Part shown: one piece after another, positions 45,206-58,909 of the stretch
Numbering within the stretch: the stretch's first letter is position 1
Layout of the letters: the number at the start of each line of letters is the position of its first letter
Source of the DNA: Adiantum capillus-veneris
Taxonomy: Eukaryota > Streptophyta > Polypodiopsida > Polypodiales > Pteridaceae
Assembly (NCBI GenBank): GCA_014529385.2
Contig: CM043950.1
Location: forward strand, 80,160,343-80,224,342
Length of the DNA stretch: 64,000 bases
Reading direction: 5' to 3'
Made by a program: the position numbers and the translations under genes
Notes under the pieces: generated by a model
What the model was told of the DNA's origin: nothing
Database searches by the model: none
What the model saw: the letters and a program-made list of their open reading frames with translations, nothing else

Positions 45206-46282
45206 TTAGCTTGCTGTTAACAGAACTTTTCCAAAGTCCTTTAAGAGAAAATTCAAAGTATGAGCAACACATGGAACCCTTGTAATCTTTGGATACTTTG
45301 TTTCAATTGCTTTTCCTACTGCTTTGTAGTTAGATGCATTATTTGTGACAATGGCTGTCACATTTTTAGGTCCCCCTGCTATTCTGATCAAACACACGTA
45401 TACACCAACAAGATATCCACTAGTTTTCTCTTTCAAGGATGTGTTGATCGCTTCAAGAAAGATGAAACCTCTTAAACAAATCAACATCACATTAATCAAT
45501 GGTTTCTTCTGACAATTTTTCCAACCATCTAGAGTGATTGTGCATCCATATTGTGGCACATAATCAAGAGTTGTACGCTTTAAGAATATTCTCTAATGTA
45601 TTTTTCACTTTATCTAAATATTATGTATGCATCTTATTATAATCAGGTACCACAAAACCCTTCTTCACTGTGCTCATTATAGAATCTTTGATGATAGGAT
45701 TTTGAATGACATTAAAAGGAATTCCACGTGCAACAAATGCTTGCGTCCACTTAATATGAAGTTCAAGAAGCCATTGTTTATCAAATGCCTGATGCAAAGT
45801 AAGACCACTTGGTGCAGGTTCTCCTCGAGTCCATGCTCCACTTCATCTTATGTTAGTAGAGCTTGCGGTAGGATTAGACTACAAGCCCCAACAAAGGATG
45901 AATGACACCCTCCTTGACCTTGAGCAGGGGTCGAGGGAGGGTTTTGATCATTCTCGAGTGTCATCTTCATGTCCCTAGCCATAGATGGAACCATCATTTT
46001 GGGACCTCCCTTTTTTCTTCCCCCAAGATGTACTCTCTTTGCCCTCAGTTCCCACTCGGGAAAATTTGCTTCAATACTTCTTGGGGGGGTTTTGCAAGCT
46101 GTCACATTTCCAAAAAATTTGAACACGTGCTCTTTTATCCCGTGAGCATTTCCACTGAAATTATGGCCGCAAGTCTTAAACCTCAACTTTGATATAGTCT
46201 TTCCACTGAGCAATTCATTTACGTAGCTCCACTCATATTTGTTCATCATCTTCTTAAGATCTGCAAACCCAAACAGGACCAA
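45206..46282 (-). pseudogene. hAT transposase pseudogene (BED finger, DUF659)
   Basis: The minus-strand frame 46282-45848 has an N-terminal BED-type zinc-finger region (YEWSYVNE, LRFKTCGHNF, GIKEHVFKF) and a low-complexity linker. A second frame near 45800-45590 has DKQWLLELHIKWTQAFVARGIPF and VVPDYNKM. After a frameshift, 45559-45206 carries the DUF659/RNase H-like start: TLDGWKN, LINVMLICLRG, IVTNNASNYKAVGKAIE, and PCVAHTLNFLLKD. The C-terminal hAT dimerisation region is absent within the recognisable part. hAT transposases cut and paste DNA; this one is broken by a frameshift, stops and truncation. I could not delimit terminal inverted repeats. Confidence 0.85.
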
Positions 46283-46460
46283 TTACTAAATACACTCTAA
46301 ATCAAACTCTAATACCATTTACACTACTTTATTTGTTAATATTTTTTAAAAAAACATAAATTTTCAACCTCTTTAAATTATAAATACTAAAAATTAAATT
46401 GATTTTCAAATGTAGCTTTCACTCTATACCTGAATCATGATAAATAAATTGCTTAATCTA
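46283..46460. other. Unassigned AT-rich flank of hAT relic
   Basis: AT-rich, no gene. It may be 5' untranslated sequence of the transposase gene. Confidence 0.3.
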
Positions 46461-46470
46461 TCTCAATAAA

Positions 46471-47010
46471 AAGTGTGAGTAAACTCTACACAAAGCAACA
46501 TATCTTTGAAAAACCTACCTAAATTACCTTCAAGTGTGAGTGTAACTCAACACATGGCAAGCAATCAAAATTCAGTACTTATCTAAATCTCTTCTAGGTG
46601 TGAGAATACCTCTACACAAAGAAAGAGATTATTATTTAATCTACCTAGATTGTCTGTAGTGTGAGTATTACTCTACACATGACAGATAATCATTAGATAA
46701 ATCTAACCTACGTTAGTTCCAGTTTTGAACATAGTTAAACACACAACAAGTAGCTCCTAATCTTAATTCTCTAACTTAAGTTACATCTAAGTGTGAACAT
46801 AGTTCAACACAAAGAAAATAACTTCTAACTTCAACTATCTTAAATCGCTTCCAAGCGTGAGTTTCCTCTACAGAAGGCAAGTAATCACTAACTACTTTAC
46901 TTAATTTACCTCCCAATGTAAGATATACTTCACACAGATCCGATAAAGACTAATTTACCTCCCAATGTAAGATATACTTCACACAAAGTAGATAAAGACT
47001 AACTCAAAAC
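46471..47010. repeat. Degenerate ~63-bp minisatellite, about nine units
   Basis: A gtgtgagt...ctctacacaaag core recurs at about 46473, 46534, 46598, 46659, 46722, 46791, 46855, 46916 and 46966. Spacings are 61-69 bp and a last one of about 50. Each unit has an intervening AT-rich part ending in ctaaattacct-like sequence. The units differ at 15-30 percent of positions. Confidence 0.85.
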
Positions 47011-47226
47011 TCCAAAGCCTTAAAAAAAATTCATTTAACTAATTTAACTTTATATCATAAGCTCTAAATTTTTACTAAAAGAGATATACAACTAAATTCA
47101 AAGTGGTATTTTTATATATTTTTTGATGTTGTAAAGCTCACCTATAGATGAGAAAAGGGGAAAGAGAGATCAATGAATGAGAAGACAGTCCATTTTCACG
47201 GTATATATAGGGCTCTATTTTGATCA

Positions 47227-47256
47227 AAATATTTATTTCGATTGAAATAAATATTT
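47227..47256. repeat. Perfect hairpin, 13-bp arms and 4-base loop
   Basis: aaatatttatttc, loop gatt, gaaataaatattt. It lies in a longer run of tttcgatcaaaat-type repeats. Confidence 0.85.
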
Positions 47257-47289
47257 CGATCAAAATTTTATTTTGATTGAAATTATACG

Positions 47290-47387
47290 ATACGGTGTTT
47301 TTGCTGATGTGGCATCGTATATTACGACTGAATAAAGATAGTGTCATATAATACACCAGTTTAAAGTGTATTATATGTACACCGTAT
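47290..47387. repeat. Nested inverted repeats, possible tiny MITE
   Basis: Outer arms atacggtgt (47290-47298) and acaccgtat (47379-47387) enclose an inner perfect hairpin, catataatacac (47345-47356) and gtgtattatatg (47366-47377). A foldback of about 98 bp would suit a decayed miniature element, but no target duplication is clear. Confidence 0.5.
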
Positions 47388-47519
47388 AACATACAATGCA
47401 ACTTAGCTCAAGAAGTGTAAATGGGGGACTACTAAGCTTTGAATTCTAGGCTTTGTCATTTCTGCACAAGGTATTCAGTTGGACCCATCCAATTATTCCC
47501 CTTTCTCAGACACAAAGAC

Positions 47520-48252
47520 TCACTAATTATGGATGCTAGAGTTCTTGCTCGCCTTAACTTTGAGAAAACTTTTTTCTTACAGAAATTGATGCTTCTAATC
47601 AAGGGCTAGGACCAATCCTCCTGCAAACAAATAAAGAAGGAAAATGGTAGCCAATCCCATTTATCAATTGAGCTCTTACTTCAGCCAAAGTCAACTACTC
47701 CAATATCAAAAAAGATTTTTTGGTTGTGGTATGGGCTTTTGCCTACATCCTTATATCCTTACTTGCATGGCTTACAAGTATTGGTCAAAATAAAGCATAG
47801 CCAATAATTTCACTACTACAGAAGAATCACCCTCCAAATCGTCTATTGCAGTGGATCCTTGCTCTACACAAATACACATTTATCATATGCTTCTAGAGAG
47901 GCATCACAAATATTGTGGTGGATAGTCTATCTCAGATCAAAGCTCAAGACACACAATTTTGTCCACATCCTCTTGATCTTCCCATTCATCTCTATCAAGT
48001 AGTAACCATGCAATCCCAGGACCTTGAGATTCAAAAGGTAATCAGGAAGCTTTAGCCATCCCACTGTATGCCAGCTCACAAGAACTTCATTATGTCTACT
48101 TTGTGTCTCCCAATCAAACACCAAGAATTTATACTCCCATAGCACTTAGGTACCATTATTTATAATACTACAACAATTATCCTTTGCAAGGCCATCTCAA
48201 CTTCCATAAACTCTTGGAGAAGATTAGGCAATATTATTACTGGTCCCAGGTG
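47520..48252 (+). pseudogene. Ty3/gypsy RNase H-integrase N-terminus fragment
   Basis: The + strand reads, through stops and shifts, an RNase H-like sequence: EIDASNQGLGPILLQTNKEG, ALTSAKVNYSNIKKDFLVVVWA, and RLLQWILALHKYTFII, then NIVVDSLSQIKAQDTQ. Further along is the start of the integrase zinc-binding part (PLQGHLNFHKLLEKIRQYYYWSQ in pieces). It breaks off exactly at the LTR of copia 2 at 48253. At least five stops; a relic of a different gypsy family from A, C and G. Confidence 0.75.
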
Positions 48253-48484
48253 TGTTGGAAATAGTGTTGCAAGGAAACACACACAGTTTGGAGAAGATGA
48301 AGGAAGCTCAAAGCACAAAACAGAGAGTAGTATTACTTAGTGTGAAAAGAAAGATAAGATTATAGCCCTAGAGTGATGGGTGTATATACAATGCACAGGG
48401 AGAAAAACCTCCTAGTGAGGGAAAAAATGCCTTTTCTGTCCTAATTGTGCTCACACACATCACTACCACATGTATATGGTAGCA
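48253..48484 (-). repeat. copia 2 LTR
   Basis: The + strand runs tgttggaaat to atggtagca, 232 bp, reverse-complement homologue of the copia 1 LTR. The polypurine tract (aaggggggat on the minus strand) is at 48485-48496. Confidence 0.88.
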
Positions 48485-48554
48485 AATCCCCCCTTGATGA
48501 ATGAGAGCTGACATATAGAGTATAGGGAATTTCCAGGCCCTGAGAACATCATGA

Positions 48555-49165
48555 TTAGTCCACAAAGGGGAGTAAGCCCAAATATTTCCAAAAAGATTCA
48601 AACTTCTCATGAGACAAAGCCTTTGTGAAAAGATCTACGAGGCTGTCCTGTGTTGGCACATACGCCAAGGTGATCTCTTCTGATGAGAGTCTCTCCCTGA
48701 CATAGTGGTAATGCACCTTAATGTGCTTTGTGCGAGCATGAAAAATTGGGTTCCTCATAACTGCCAATGCGCTCTGACTGTCAATGGAGATGATGTTGGT
48801 AATGTTTTGTCCAACACCCAAATCAGCCATAAGGAGTCTGAGCCATACACACTCAATCGTAGCTGTGAGAACTTCCTTGTACTTAGCCTCACAACTAAAA
48901 ATGGCCATAGTAGTATGCTTTTTGCTCAACCATGATATGCATGAACTGCCAAGCATGAAATAAAAACCACTCGTGGACACTCATGGGTCATAACAACCAA
49001 CCCAATCTGATTTTGAAAAAGCATGTAATGCTAGCGGCAATGATCCCCCTTGGGATAAAACAACCCAAGTCTATATAAATTTTAATTCAAGTAGCAAAAG
49101 ATCCACTTGACATCTTACCAATGCTTAGACCCTGGGCTATGCATAAATCTGTTGATACTCAATAT
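48555..49165 (-). pseudogene. copia 2 RNase H
   Basis: The clean part, 48980-48555, encodes TSGFYFMLGSSCISWLSKK, FSCEAKYKEVLTATIECVWLR, SIDSQSALAVMRN, VHYHYVRERL, and LVDLFTKALSHEKFE, ending at the stop at 48555-48557 (GLLPFVD). Upstream sequence to about 49165 continues the domain with stops (SDWVGC; CIAQG). The active-site DSDWAGC is split. It lines up along its length with copia 1. Confidence 0.88.
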
Positions 49166-49290
49166 GTGAGACTACAATTGAATAACCATCCTTGTGTTCC
49201 ATACATAAATAAGACATCCAACAATAGTTTGGAAAAAATTGACGTCGGTAGGATCACCATAATCATAAAGAATCTATTTGAAACCATACC

Positions 49291-52590
<3,300 letters not shown>

Positions 52591-53730
52591 AGGGGCAAAT
52601 GGGTGGATGCCATGTGGACTGAAATGGTGGGTATGGCAGAGCCTAGAAGTAAATGTTCAAACTTGTACTCTTTTATAAATTACAAAGAGAAAATATCTTA
52701 TAGATTAAAGAAAATGAACTTTTCTCTAAATAGTTTAGTAAAAACCAATCCTTTCTCTCTCTACTGGCGGCGGCCAGTTTCTCCCCCCCTCTCTCCTAAA
52801 ATGGGGTCCCTCAAAAAAAGTGTTGATCATTCCCTCCCTCACTCTCTACTGTACCATCTCTCACTTCTCTTGACTTCACCTTGTTTCTCTTTCCTTCCCT
52901 TCAATTTTCCCTCCCAAAAGCTCTGCAGCAGAAGTTTGAACCTCCTTTCCCTCCTCAAGCTTACTGCATTCTTGAGGGCTGCATTCTCCTCAAGCTCAAG
53001 TTCTCCATTACTCCATGGGATTCACTAACCACCTCTAGCTAAAGCTGAAGTTTACAACATATCCTTCTGCTACAACATCCCTCTTTCTTTCCTCAACTGG
53101 TTTCTTGCTCCTTCTCCATTAAGCTCTCTAGAGAGGATCTATTTCCCTCTGAAGCTTTTTAATATTATCTTCCACATTAAGCCAACAAACAGGTGGAGCA
53201 GTATAGCAGTAAGTGGCATCCTTCACCTTTGTGTACCATCAAGATTCTTGCTCTTTATACAACTGAGAACATGGATGTGCAATGTCTAATCATAATTTTT
53301 TTTGTGCAGGTTGTGCTACTATTTCCCATGGCATCATCAGGTACTCGATGACCTAAGAGTTTCATTGACTCCATTTCATGCAACATTGTACAAGACACAA
53401 TGGATATTGGGTGACGATGGAGCTAAAATGAATAATGTGGGTGACAATGGAGGCTAGCTCAAGAGGTGCACACAAGGTCTCAAGGAGACACATGGCTTCT
53501 CGAGCACACCATTGGAAGGGAAGAATCATGGAGTTCAAGAAAACACAAGAAGGCAAGAAGCTTGAGAAGGTGCAGCATGTGTATGTTGCTTCACAATTGA
53601 AGCTAGAGACCATAGTGGCTCCAAGGAGGTTTCCTACGAATTGTAATTTCTACTCCTCTTGCAAGTTTTTCGGCTATCTATTTAGTATTTCTTCCTTGTG
53701 TGTTGCTTTTGATGACTGTAAGATTTTCAT
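52591..53730. other. Possible 5' exon/intron region of an unidentified transcription unit
   Basis: 52740-53160 is C/T-rich like a plant 5' leader. gtaagtggc at 53211 and tttttttgtgcag ending near 53309 look like splice sites on the + strand. An open frame 53435-53776 (MWVTMEASSRGAHKVSRRH) is basic and not recognised. No proof of a gene. Confidence 0.25.
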
Positions 53731-53736
53731 TGCTTT

Positions 53737-54152
53737 TTGTTCATGTTTACAAATGTTTTTCCATCCGATTTTGTAGAGTGGGAGCCGATAGAGTCCTTCA
53801 CAAGAACTTTTGAAGCCATCCACATTGAGCTTGGAAAGTTGATCTATGCTGGTTGTGTCATTCCTCTGAGCTTGCCTCGCGTGACATTTTTTTTTATGAT
53901 CATACTTATGTCACATCTAGGCAACATGGATATGGTAATCTGTCTCTGGTTCACTCGCCAACCTTGGAGAGTTTGGAATGGCCTAAGCTAGACAGTGCCT
54001 TGATCGCAACAACCAAAAGGAGAATTGAGGTGGATGTGCAAGCAGCAATGAAGTGCACCTATGGTTCCCATAAAGCCACGGTAACATGGTTTATATCCCT
54101 TCATGTGTTTGTGTATATATTTCAACTTCAGAGTGTTCACAGGACACTCTGA
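53737..54152 (+). pseudogene. Unidentified protein fragment with frameshift
   Basis: After an intron-like attttgtag at 53770-53776, the + strand reads EWEPIESFTRTFEAIHIELG. The frame changes in an oligo-T run near 53887 and continues FFYDHTYVTSRQHGYGNLS, then WPKLDSALIATTKRRIEVDV. The two halves overlap around the homopolymer as a frameshifted coding sequence would. I do not recognise the family. It could be a pseudogene or a retroelement piece. Confidence 0.35.
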
Positions 54153-54216
54153 AGCTGGTTTATATCCCTTCATGTGTTTGTGTATATATTTCAACTTTAG
54201 AGTGTTCACAGGACAC
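54087..54216. repeat. 69-bp tandem duplication with perfect hairpin at the junction
   Basis: tggtttatatcccttcatg begins at 54087 and 54156. At the junction, cttcagagtgt (54126-54136) and acactctgaag (54144-54154) form an 11-bp perfect stem with a 7-base loop. The hairpin is lost at the end of the second copy. Confidence 0.9.
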
Positions 54217-54479
54217 CAACAATGTGGACTTGCAAAGGGGTAAGTGTGATCAACGGGTTTCTTGCAGCTGGATGGGAAACTAAGGTGGTCATAAAGACAT
54301 TGCAATGAAGATGGGATCTGGTAATTCCATGGTCGAGACTCAAAGATTCTTCATGGAAAAAAACTGGGAGAGGTTCCTTGGGTTCTTTGGTTCAACTTGG
54401 GTTCTTGATGGTTCTCGGTTCTTTTGGTGTTCTTCTTTAGGTTCTACCCTTGAGTTCGTGAAGCCGAAGCATGCATAGT
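54217..54479. other. Spacer with degenerate GGTTCT repeats
   Basis: From about 54370 to 54460 the hexamer-like ggttct/gttct recurs several times. It lies on the interior side of the putative primer-binding site and could be leader of a minus-strand element. Confidence 0.4.
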
Positions 54480-54491
54480 GCTTTGATACCA
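54480..54491 (-). promoter_or_regulatory. Initiator-Met-like primer-binding site
   Basis: The minus strand reads TGGTATCAAAGC, one mismatch from TGGTATCAGAGC. It implies an LTR starting near 54493 and reading on the minus strand. Confidence 0.55.
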
Positions 54492-54492
54492 A

Positions 54493-54594
54493 TTTCAGGT
54501 GCAGCGGAAGAGAATAAGGATTTTTCTCGGATCTAGTACTCCACACACAAACACAAGGGTTGCTTTACTTCACTTGAAATAATTGAATTGAACT

Positions 54595-54669
<75 letters not shown>

Positions 54670-54780
54670 GCGAAAAAGGGATGCCGGGTCCCAACTCTCA
54701 AGGCCCTCTTGCATTGTTGCCAAAACAAGTACTTTCTTTATTCTTGCACAAATGCTACTACAATGACTGGATGCTGAGAT
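54493..54780 (-). repeat. Putative LTR containing a GA tract (right end not found)
   Basis: It follows the primer-binding site at 54480 and contains (GA)n at 54598-54664. No partner LTR is in the window, so the outer end is unknown. Confidence 0.35.
54598..54664. repeat. (GA)n microsatellite
   Basis: About 33 GA units within the putative LTR. Confidence 0.95.
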
Positions 54781-55215
54781 GCTGATGCTAAGGGGTACTA
54801 AAGCTGTGGTACTTGATGACGACTATGTCAAAGACGATGACGACAATGATGGAGACTGCGAGGATGACAACGATGATGTCATTGTCAAGTTTGAGATCTG
54901 CTACGATGTCCACGAAGGTGTCATTGTCAAGATAGTGATCTGCGAGATGACGATGACGAAGGTGTCGTCATCAAGATACGGACTGCAATGACAATGACGA
55001 TGTCAACAATGGTGTCGACGACGAAGGTGTCAATGCTGAAATCTGAAAATGCTAGATGTTGTGCTATGGATCTGTTATTGTGGCGGCACTGCGGCTTGGA
55101 TTTGCAACCATCGAGTTGCACTAATACTGAAATGCAAAAATGCTGGATGATCTGACTGAATTCTAAAGACGTTGGCTGATCTGCTGAATTCTTAAAATGC
55201 TAGGCTGATCTGATA
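54781..55215. repeat. GAT/GAC-rich imperfect repeats
   Basis: 54810-55030 is built of gatgacgac-type trinucleotides and a repeated gaaggtgtcattgtcaagat block. 55040-55215 repeats a ctgaattc..aatgctaggctgatctg block. The Asp-rich 70-codon frame (54779-54991) is a product of the repeat. Confidence 0.6.
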
Positions 55216-56501
55216 CTAGATGGGGAATCTGGCAAGGATCCCAGAGGATGCGGGTTCTTGCAAGGCTAAGGCTGAAAACATAAAACACTGGGCTGTCTGC
55301 TGGGAATCATTCCTTGCATACCCCCAAAGACTATTTTGGCATGTAATGCTAATTTCATGCTTTGAAACATAGATCCACCTCCAAAATACTCATGATGTAC
55401 TATGGGGGGTTGGAAATACTTGATGCATAGCTTGGAAAGCAGTTCCTATCCATTTAGATCAACATTTGGACTCTGAAAGGTGGCTGGCTGAATTGGTAAA
55501 ACCTAAGGAATTGGTGTCCTAGCCACTTGCTCGTGGGCAGAAAAAGATTTTCCTTGGAGCCCCAACTGACTCCGCAACATGGGAATGCTCCGTGCCCTGC
55601 TGGGACACATTAGGGATCTCGGCTTGGGCTCTATTGTCTTAGAATGTTTCCTTGCCTGCTGTGACATTGGTGGAGCTTGGAGAAACTCCATAAACCTCAG
55701 ATTTTGCACCAATAGAGTAAACACATTCACAACAACAACCAATTGTGTCATGAACGCATCCTCATCTAGTTGCTCAATCATTTTCCCTTGAGCTTGTGGC
55801 GCAATCACATTAACAAAAGGTACAGATAGTGGTGGCCGTAAACTCTCATCGATCTTGCACACATAGGATCAACTTGTCTGTCCTATGAAGAGGAATCCTC
55901 TTCTCTGGTGTCATTCGTCCTGTTAGCCCTAATGAAATTCCAAGTTCCTCTACTTTGTGTCTTCGCCAAAAATCAACCAAGGCTCACTTCTTGAGGAAAA
56001 AGTGATACTGTCTTGGTGACGGAACCATGAAACAGGCATGTAGCCTTACTAAAGGGCGGTAGACTTTTGACTTTCACCTGATCTATATGTTGTTTAATTT
56101 TATCTATACTTCATGACACAAAGTAGCTTCACAAGTAAACCTGTAACTGGACTTCACCACTTCAAAACACTTCACGACTTGGTAGCTAGAGCGCTCCCAA
56201 GTAGACGATGGCACCCTGTAGGCCCCAAAGATGTCACCCCTTTCAATATTTCATTATTCTTATTGCAAATAAACGACCCGAACACTTTCATCTAACTCCC
56301 ACCAAGATGTCCAGACCGGTCAAGGCCTGTAATTGCAGGTTTTCAACCCAATTTTGGTAGCATAATGGTGGCAAAATGCTTGTAGGTCAAAAGTATACGT
56401 CTAAGACACTTTTCCTTTCATTTTGGAATCTTTCTAGTGAGCTACATGTCAAATCCAGCATGCTGATTGGTAGGTGCCAAGAGCCATGTATAAGCATCCC
56501 A
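55216..56501. other. Unassigned non-coding block
   Basis: No recognisable gene or element. The minus-strand frame 55862-55503 (119 codons, Met/Gln/Pro-containing) might be a gag scrap, without real support. Confidence 0.3.
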
Positions 56502-56506
56502 GGTCT

Positions 56507-56836
56507 TGTAATAGTGGCTGCCTATTATGAGACTGTGCTCACGGAATTGCAAGAGAGAGAAGCACAACACAACATTAGAGAGGGAGAGAATAAGAATACA
56601 TCAGATGCCATAGCCTTTGGTTATGAGAAAGCCCGATATAGCGTACAAAGGAAACCCTTCCTTATGTAGAAATAATGAGCACCCTTTCATATCCCCGTAG
56701 CCCTTCCTGATTATGCCTCTTGAGATCCCCTCCTTCTAAGGGCTTATTCCCACATGAAGGTACACGACAACATGCCGGACACTCCCAATGTGATTAACGC
56801 GGTCATGTGTAGCCATGTGCGGTCCGGGCACATACA
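56507..56836. repeat. Left LTR of element F
   Basis: 330 bp, over 90 percent identical to the right copy. It contains short GA runs and a gccatgtgcggtc segment that is tandemly duplicated in the other LTR. Confidence 0.9.
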
Positions 56837-58463
56837 CTTGGTACTCACGATGGATTGTGCAAACCCACAAGTGACCCTTGATTAGAAGTCAAGTGCAGTT
56901 TGTTTTTACAAATCTTTTTAGGCAAAGCCGAGGCAGAGAACCTCGTGTGCAAGAAGTACATTTCCAACATCATGAACAAAAAAAGAAAATCATGTCTTTT
57001 CCGCAGCACACTGGCAAGCGCAACATTCCATGGTCCTCTTTGTCGCATAACCGCAAAAACTTTTGATCATCCCTTCATGAATTCGATGCTTGGTCATAGG
57101 CGCTCCATTCGCTCTTCGTCGATATGTCCCTATGCCGCATAAACCTTCATCTCTTGGACATCACCAATCTTGGTACAATGAAACTTCTTGAATAATGAAG
57201 AGCAAGCACAAAAATTTCCCCGCCCCCGCTTCATCGCACTTCCGCAATCTGGATGCAGAAAATATCTGACCTTGGAACACCGCACAACGCAACTCATTTG
57301 AGTATTGAACACCACATCAGACCCCGCATCTGACTGCTTACTCAAATGTACTTGCTATGATGACTTTTCTTGAGTTTCTGAAACTTGCGTACACCGACGT
57401 GCTGCACTACAGTCTGCATGGCAAGAAACCCCGCAAGGCACATCTGAACCAAGGTCCGAAATCATGAAAAACACCACAAAATTAACCTCTCCATTTGGCA
57501 CCGCACTGCAGCCCCAGACACCACACTGCACTGTACAGCAAGCACACACGCTGGAGGTTCTTATATGACTGTTGTTCATAATCGACCACCATCACCATCA
57601 CCGTCACCTTGACTGCACTTGCAAACATGCCATAATGCCCGACGACCACACAAATGCACCATTTCTTTTGTTGCTTGTAATTAGGATGCACGCTCGGCTA
57701 ACCGCCCTCTACTGCTCTCGTCTTCACAAAAGGTCAGTGCTGCTCGCTGATCAGACCTCTGTGCCACAGCCACGGCTCGGCTGCCTCATGCTTCAACCTT
57801 CACCAATTTACTGACAAACCTCTATGAATGTGGCACTACACCCTGCAAGGGCGTCTTCACCTGTATCGATCCACAATTTTTATTTTTATTTTCAATCTTG
57901 TCCATTTCCCTCTGCTCATTTCACAGCACAGGGTCCTCCCCCCCCTTTGGCATGTTCGCGGCTATGGCGTGGTTCTCTCTCCTCTGCAAATGGCAGCCTG
58001 CAAGGAGACTCTTCGTTTTCTGCCTGCAAGGTTTCTTTTCGCGTTTCCTAGCGGCTCCACTCTCCAGCACGCGATGCCTTGCTGCAACTGGCAGTAGCCT
58101 GGCCTGCCAGTATGGAGACCTCTCATCTCAGTCCCTCCTGCCACATGGTGGTTCCCCGGCTCTCCATCTCCTGCAATGCTGAACCAATGCGTACCTCCTT
58201 TCATGCACAACGAGGTCGTGGACTCATTCTCTGAATGGCCTGCAACCAGCGACGTTACTTCCCGATCTCATGCACTACCTCGCGCTCTCCTTTGCAATCC
58301 TTTCTTCATCAGTGGCACCCTTATCAGCATGTACTTCTCAGCAGGGGCCACAACCGCCTTTGCCTCCACAGCAGATCTGGGTCGCCATTTTTCCCAATCA
58401 TAGTGCTCACCGACTTCATCGCCCTCATAGTAGGTCACGAGAAGGAATCCCGTGGTTGCCAAG
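56837..58463. other. Interior of element F
   Basis: The sequence is C-rich on the + strand with recurrent cctgcaa/ctgcaagg words, several in 57840-58240. Many short overlapping open frames occur on both strands, as expected for stop-poor composition. None has a domain or dominates. I see no coding function. Confidence 0.5.
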
Positions 58464-58818
58464 TGTAATAAGCATGGCTTCCTATTACAAGATTGTGCTC
58501 ACAGAATTGCAAGAGAGAGAGAAGCGCAGAACAACATTAGAGAGAGAGAGAATAAGAATACATCAGATGCCATAGCCTTTGGTTATGAGAAAGCCCAATA
58601 TAGCGTACAAAGGAAACCCTTCCTTATGTAGAAATAATGAGCACCCTTTCATATCCCCGTAGCCCTTCCTGAGTATGCCTCTTGAGATCCCCTCCTTCTA
58701 AGGGCTTATTCCCACATGAAGGTACACGACAACATGCCGGACACTCCCAATGTGATTAATGCGGTCATGTGTAGCCATGTGCGGTCAAGTGTAGCTATGT
58801 GCGGTCCGGGCACATACA
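58464..58818. repeat. Right LTR of element F
   Basis: 355 bp, longer than the left because of an extra copy of a ~21-bp unit (gtgtagc(c/t)atgtgcggtc) near 58769-58806. Confidence 0.9.
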
Positions 58819-58909
58819 GGTCTTTCGAGGGTCCCCTGGTGTTACCTTGCAGTTTAGGTACAAAACCCTAACCTTGCAAATAAACATAACAAGCACATTT
58901 GTAGTCTAG

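Larger units (their letters stand above)
48253..49290 (-). mobile_element. 3' fragment of a Ty1/copia element (copia 2)
   Basis: Same family as copia 1, in the opposite direction. It holds the LTR at 48253-48484, a polypurine tract, RNase H, and a decaying RT-RNase H link reaching to about 49290 (DPTDVNFFQTIVGC, WNTRMVIQ). It inserted into the gypsy fragment on its left. Confidence 0.85.
56502..58823. mobile_element. Element F: complete 2.3-kb non-autonomous LTR retroelement
   Basis: Direct repeats 56507-56836 and 58464-58818 both start TGTAATA and end CACATACA. They are flanked by ggtct at 56502-56506 and 58819-58823. The interior (1.63 kb) encodes nothing like gag or pol and is richer in G+C than the neighbourhood. 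A TGG start (TGGTACTCACGATGG) sits two bases inside the left LTR, suggesting + orientation. TGGCAACCACGGG inside the right LTR on the other strand is the alternative. It is a TRIM/SMART-like element that needed proteins from elsewhere. Confidence 0.88.

Noticed and set aside
46471-47010. CRISPR-like array (regular repeats and spacers)
   Set aside because: Units are degenerate, spacers are themselves similar, no cas genes, and the context is plant transposons; it is a minisatellite.
54779-54991. Asp-rich acidic small protein
   Set aside because: Encoded by gat/gac trinucleotide repeats with no start context or homology.
57824-58575. Several overlapping 75-100 codon frames in element F
   Set aside because: Stop-poor C-rich sequence opens many frames on both strands; none has a domain or clear preference.
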